A DNA stretch of 48,051 nt, from positions 1 to 48,051 of the forward strand of contig JALJEE010002038.1 of NCBI GenBank assembly GCA_023231475.1, in the 5' to 3' direction. The notes under the pieces were generated by a model. The model ran no database searches, was not told the DNA's origin, and saw nothing but the letters and a program-made list of their open reading frames with translations. The stretch's first letter is position 1; each line of letters starts with the position of its first letter. This DNA comes from Seison nebaliae (Eukaryota > Rotifera > Pararotatoria > Seisonacea > Seisonidae). The translations under genes were made by a program, and so were the position numbers. Positions 44,255-48,051 of the stretch are shown in pieces.

Positions 44255-46960
44255 TATTTATTTTATTTATTTATTTAAAGAAAGAAAGAAAAAAAATATA
44301 AAATAAATCTATAAACTCCCATACAGGGACAATTCAAACGGCAATCTCGAAGAGAATCCTCAGAGCGCTAGACTGATTTGTTTCTATCAGGGTCTTGGCA
44401 GAATTTAAGGTGGGTACCTGTTCATCACGTAACCGAGACACTGATTAGAACGAGAAGATGAACTCACGAAATGTAGTAGAAAGAGGTGAGTGGTTTATCG
44501 AGTAATATACGATGGTGTGAAAAAAGATGGAATGATTCGATGTGATACATCGTTGAATGAAAGATGACATGTCGGGGAAGAGCCCCGATGACGAAAAGTT
44601 GTCTAGGACGTGGAAAATGCGTGGACAATATAAAATATGAAATGGAGGAATATCGGTGACTGCGAAAATAAGATTCCAATTAATTCTTCGGAAGCAACCG
44701 ATAAGTCGACGGAAGATGTTGTTGTAAGTTCGGTCCATTCTGAGGAATGAGTTGTTGGAGACGAATAATAGTCCATAAAGCCGAGTCCATATAATGGGAG
44801 GACAAATGAAGAGAAAACACGAATTTGGATTGAGAGTGGAAGATACTTCGATCGTGTTGCGAATGAGAATGATGCACGGACAAATTTATTTCGGATGTGA
44901 TCGAGTGAGGCGGATGCCATCATTTTGGAATCGAGAAGAACTCCTAGGAACGTATGGTTTGGAGCAGGAGAAAGAGATAGATTCCTCAGGAGAGAGGGAG
45001 TTGTGGAAACGACAACAGTTTTCGTCGGATTTTTCTTAATTGACACTTCCGCCAAGAGAATCTGTGCTCTTTCGCCAATTCGAATCAGTTGTCGTGGAGA
45101 AGTAGCAAATATGAGAATGTCGTCAGCATATGCGAGTGCTACGGGAATTCGCATGCCGTTAACGTTGTTGTTGTAAAGTTTATTCAATTGAAGAATGACC
45201 CAGTCAAGAGTGAGGCCGAAAAGCCAAAATCCCAGGATGGAACCTTGTCTGACGCCATTGTTGGCCAGGAAAGGAGTTCCCATAGTATGATCGAGTGATA
45301 CCGACACGGTGGAAAAGAAACATAATTGACGAATAAAACGCAAAACCATATCCGGTGTGTTCCTAGCTGCAATGGAGGAGAAAGCCGGTATTACGTCAAT
45401 GGAATCGAAAGCTTTCGATGAATCGAGGAACAACGCGTGTAATTGTGCGCGTTGTACTTGAGCTTCCAAGAATAATGAGTGGAATATGATAAGAATCGGA
45501 TGAACAGGAATCGCGATGAGCAGCTCTGCACGCGAATTGATGAGGAGAGGAATAAAAACTCGTCCTGTATCTGTTGAGTACTATTGCTCGATGAGACGAA
45601 GCATGAACGGACTAATGCAGATCAGACGGTAAGAATTCAGTTCGTGTGCATCGTTAGATGGTTTCTTCAGCAATGAAATTGATCTGAAGTGGAACCATTC
45701 CACGGGGAACACTTCTGTATCGAAAGCTTGATTGACGATTTCGAGAAGAAACGGCGACAGTTTCTCTTCACAACATTGCACGAGCTTCGGACAGATCCTG
45801 TCAATGCCGTGGGCCTTGTTACTTCCTAAAGAGTTGATCGCATTAGAAATATCTCGAGTTGAAAAAAAAAATCAGGACTGCTCGAGCAATCAGGAATTTG
45901 GTATGATGTGTTCTTGTCCATCTCCATCTGCAAGCGGAAATGCGAGGAAAATTGAGAGAGTACAGGACGATCTTCGGAACCGATATTCGGTCTTGCAGGG
46001 CGAAGGAAAACCCAGAGAGTCGACGGGTTCGTGGAACTATGTCGTACGCTATGTCGGAAAGCCTTCTTAGCCCGGATTAATGCAGCGGTTATTTCTGGCG
46101 ATGATGTGGTGGGGGAAAGGCTGGAGAGTCTTTCGCACTCTGTTCGGAGTGGCAGAATCGTGTGAAAAAGTGGAATAGATCGTTAATGTGACTGTGCAGT
46201 GTGAGAAGTGGCTGAGAAATGAGTCAGAAGTAACATTAACTGTGACGAGTCCTTCGAGTTATGGTCACGGTGGAAAAAAAATTTGAATCGATGTGTGAGA
46301 GATTCTTGGATTATATCGTTCGTTTTACAGTAGTTTCGACCAACTCTCGTGGAAAGAATATGGGAAGGATTGGGGTAGCGTGTTGACTTGCGATCGCTGA
46401 GAGAAAGGGAGCATGTCAACGGAGATTGATCTGACAGGAACGCCGGTTGTGTACTGTGAAGGATGGAACAGTTAAAATGGATGATTGAAGAGACGAGCAG
46501 GCGATGATATGTATGATCGATCCAGGATGAGTCTACAGATGAAGAGAAGGTGTAAGAATCGTCTGGTAACAGTAGTACGTCGACGAGTAAGGTATCGGAA
46601 GATGATAGAAAAGAAGAAAGGGACGCGTTCGTGGATGAATAAAGATGACTCCTACGAGTTGCGTCTATATTGAAGTCATCAGCGATTATGAAAGGAATGG
46701 AGTATTCGCGTTTACGATGATCTATTCAATCGAAAAAATAAGAAATGATTCCTACGTCGCCTGTTGGGCGGTAGACGTTGTAAAAAATTGTGTTCTCTTT
46801 ACGGAACGAAATGGAACATTTACCAAAATCACAGATGTCTGTAGCGGTTAGATATTCGTGAATGAAGACGAGGATACCAAGACCTGAAGTACTCATCTTT
46901 TCAATCAATATTCAACTATCCTCATTCAAAAAATTTGTCGAACGACTTAGGAAGTCGTCG
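44255..46960 (-). mobile_element. Decayed non-LTR retrotransposon (APE endonuclease + reverse transcriptase)
   Basis: Read on the minus strand from about 46.95 kb downwards. An APE-type endonuclease is recognisable at about 46910-46640: GLGILVFIHEYLTATDICDF, FYNVYRP and PFIIADDFNIDATRR, the last matching the GDFNxD motif. The pre-RT region is broken by stops. The RT begins near 45860 (SNAINSLGSNKAHGIDRICP). The 3' end is an A-rich tail of TAAA-type repeats (complement of about 44255-44300). Several stops and frameshifts make it inactive. The base composition is visibly less AT-rich than its surroundings. The 5' boundary is uncertain and may reach about 47.1 kb, where it meets the MULE fragment. 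The clade is not resolved. Confidence 0.85.
44603..45862 (-). pseudogene. LINE reverse transcriptase remnant
   Basis: The longest surviving frame (complement of 44603-45469) holds the first catalytic motif LFLDSSKAFDSID, then ANNGVRQGSILGFWLFGLTLD and the YADD box (ALAYADDILIFA), followed by KKNPTKTVVV. The upstream part (complement of 45583-45862: AHGIDRICPKL, FRSISLLKKPSNDAHELNSY, RLICIS) is in a separate frame segment ended by a TAG at 45583. Catalytic Asp residues are intact, but the interruption and missing upstream continuity make it a pseudogene. Confidence 0.85.
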
Positions 46961-47109
46961 GCACATGCGAATATTGTACGAGCAAAGAAAGTTGTTAAGG
47001 CTTGGTCTCCAAATAGATGGAGCTCCAAAGACATTATTCTGGAAAATAAAGATGTCGTTATTGAATGCAATCGGCGTCAAAGTACGACGGAGCGGAACAT
47101 GGGACGTTA

Positions 47110-47575
47110 CAGACAAAATGTGCGCAATAAGCATCTTCATCAACATCGTTTCAAGGAGGATAAGTATACTCTATATTTTTCGGCATCAATTCCATGTCAC
47201 GAACTGACCGACGGGGATTGGTTCATGGACGGAACGTTCAAAAAGTGCCCAAACTCCTTCGCGCAGCTATTCGTTTTTGGAGTCCAACGAAACAATCGAC
47301 TCATCACACCTTTCTACGCTTTGATGAAAGATAGATGTAAAATTACCCACATTGAGTTCTTCACGAAAATTAAAGAAGAATTTTGGATTAATCCTGTATC
47401 CATAACGTCCGATTTCGAACAAGGTTCTATTTTAGCAACGTAAGCTGTCTTCCTCGCTGCCACCCTCCATGGGTGTTTATTTCATTTGTTGCAATCAGTC
47501 TTCAGACACATCGTGTAACTTGGTTTAAAGGAGATGTACTATACGAGCAAAGATTTCTAAAATCTAACAGATGAG
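47110..47575 (+). pseudogene. MULE-type transposase fragment with in-frame stops
   Basis: The frame encodes GDWFMDGTFKKCPNSFAQLF, LITPFYALMKDR and SITSDFEQG, matching the MULE domain (DGTFK-x-P-x2-F-x-QL, PxxYALM, DFE). It continues in the same frame through TAA at 47441-47443 into TLHGCLFHLLQSVFRHIV, the CxxH segment, with further stops at 47516-47518 and 47558-47560. Two catalytic Asp positions (DGTF and DFE) are present; the distal Glu is lost. The N-terminal side ends near 47.1 kb, where LINE-like sequence of the opposite strand begins, so the LINE may have truncated it. The frame upstream of 47110 is probably an antisense shadow of the LINE. Confidence 0.8.
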
Positions 47576-48051
47576 AATCTAAACTCTCAACAAATTTTTG
47601 CGTTTATATTATTATTGGATAAGAATTCAATTTAATTGAAGGACGATAAAAATTTTACTTCATTTTTTTTTCATATTCTCATTTTGTTTTTTGATTTATT
47701 TAATAAATTTTGTTGTGTCCGTTTATGCTATTGAAATTTCCTAATTTTCAATTCTTTTGCCATACGGCATATTGTCCTGCTTTGATCGTTCTGTTCTTCG
47801 CCAAAATAGAACGATGAGTGTATGTATAGAAAGCGAAAAAGACAATCTGGATTTTTTCATCTTCTAAAATCAAATCGTTTTTTTCTTATAACTTTTCGTT
47901 ATCCTTTGGACGAGTCTAGGACATAAGAGCCACGCAGACTTTGATTTTCTGAAATTTATTAATAAAATAATAATAAAACACAGTATATAGCTACACAGCT
48001 GTATAGGATTGTTATGTCTGGATTTTTGTTTTCCAAAATTATACAGAGTCT
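47576..48051. other. AT-rich terminal stretch
   Basis: No coding or structural feature is seen after the MULE remnant. It may be degenerate flank of the transposon. Confidence 0.4.

Noticed and set aside
46862-47110. Plus-strand coding upstream of the MULE domain
   Set aside because: It shows no match to the MULE family, and the opposite strand continues the LINE endonuclease region, so it is probably a shadow.
1-48051. tRNA, rRNA, CRISPR array, bacterial operon or phage signals
   Set aside because: I looked for B-box-like GGTTCRANNCC sequences, spaced direct repeats and prokaryotic gene spacing and found none; the window is eukaryotic with spliced genes.

Overview
This is eukaryotic nuclear DNA from an animal. 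It is strongly AT-rich, its genes are split by very short introns (44-115 bp) that can be placed by reading frame, AATAAA-type poly(A) signals follow several genes, and several proteins are of animal type: a tetraspanin, an ASPP-family ankyrin/SH3 protein, a TBP-related factor of the TRF2/TBPL1 type, JMJD4, an Ig-domain membrane protein and an eIF4E homologue. Long Asn/Ser/Gln/His runs and compact gene spacing fit a small-genome ecdysozoan, for instance an acariform mite. The taxon is an inference and is not proven by anything in the window. All identities below come from reading motifs by eye; no database search was run.

Layout. 1-3000: an eIF4E-like cap-binding protein with long low-complexity extensions (+). 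3560-5510: an unrecognised secreted/type I membrane protein with EGF-like modules (+). 6115-7072: a single-Ig type I membrane protein (-). 7762-8241: two exons of a small protein, tentatively ATP synthase subunit f-like (-). 9262-25518: one very large ASPP-family gene (+) whose main exon alone is about 6.1 kb; its two proposed 5' exons lie about 8 kb upstream, and that 8.2 kb gap holds at most one small candidate gene near 17.2-17.4 kb. 26202-27152 (-) and 27293-29534 (+): a divergent pair of unrecognised membrane-anchored proteins sharing a 140-bp promoter gap. 31035-33326: an intronless TRF2/TBPL1-type TBP-related factor (-). 34511-35842: JMJD4-type JmjC hydroxylase (+, 5' end not found), convergent with a tetraspanin (36252-37207, -). 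37.3-41.6 kb: a gene-poor stretch. 41638-42303: an intronless RING-H2 protein (-). 44.0-47.6 kb: a repeat zone with a short tandem repeat, a decayed APE-type LINE (-) and a decayed MULE transposase fragment (+). The last 0.45 kb holds nothing recognisable.

How the genes relate: there is no operon or cassette logic. These are independent animal genes for translation initiation (eIF4E), translation-termination-factor modification (JMJD4 family), core transcription (TRF2-like), p53/PP1-type signalling (ASPP) and cell-surface proteins. The most general unusual signal concerns splicing. All 17 coding introns I could fix by frame and sequence continuity begin with GTT rather than GTA/GTG, and 7 of their 17 acceptors are AAG. 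The only GTAAGT donors I found belong to introns of 92-115 bp. The most interesting single gene is the eIF4E homologue, which keeps the cap-binding residues but has changed the residues that normally dock eIF4G/4E-BP.
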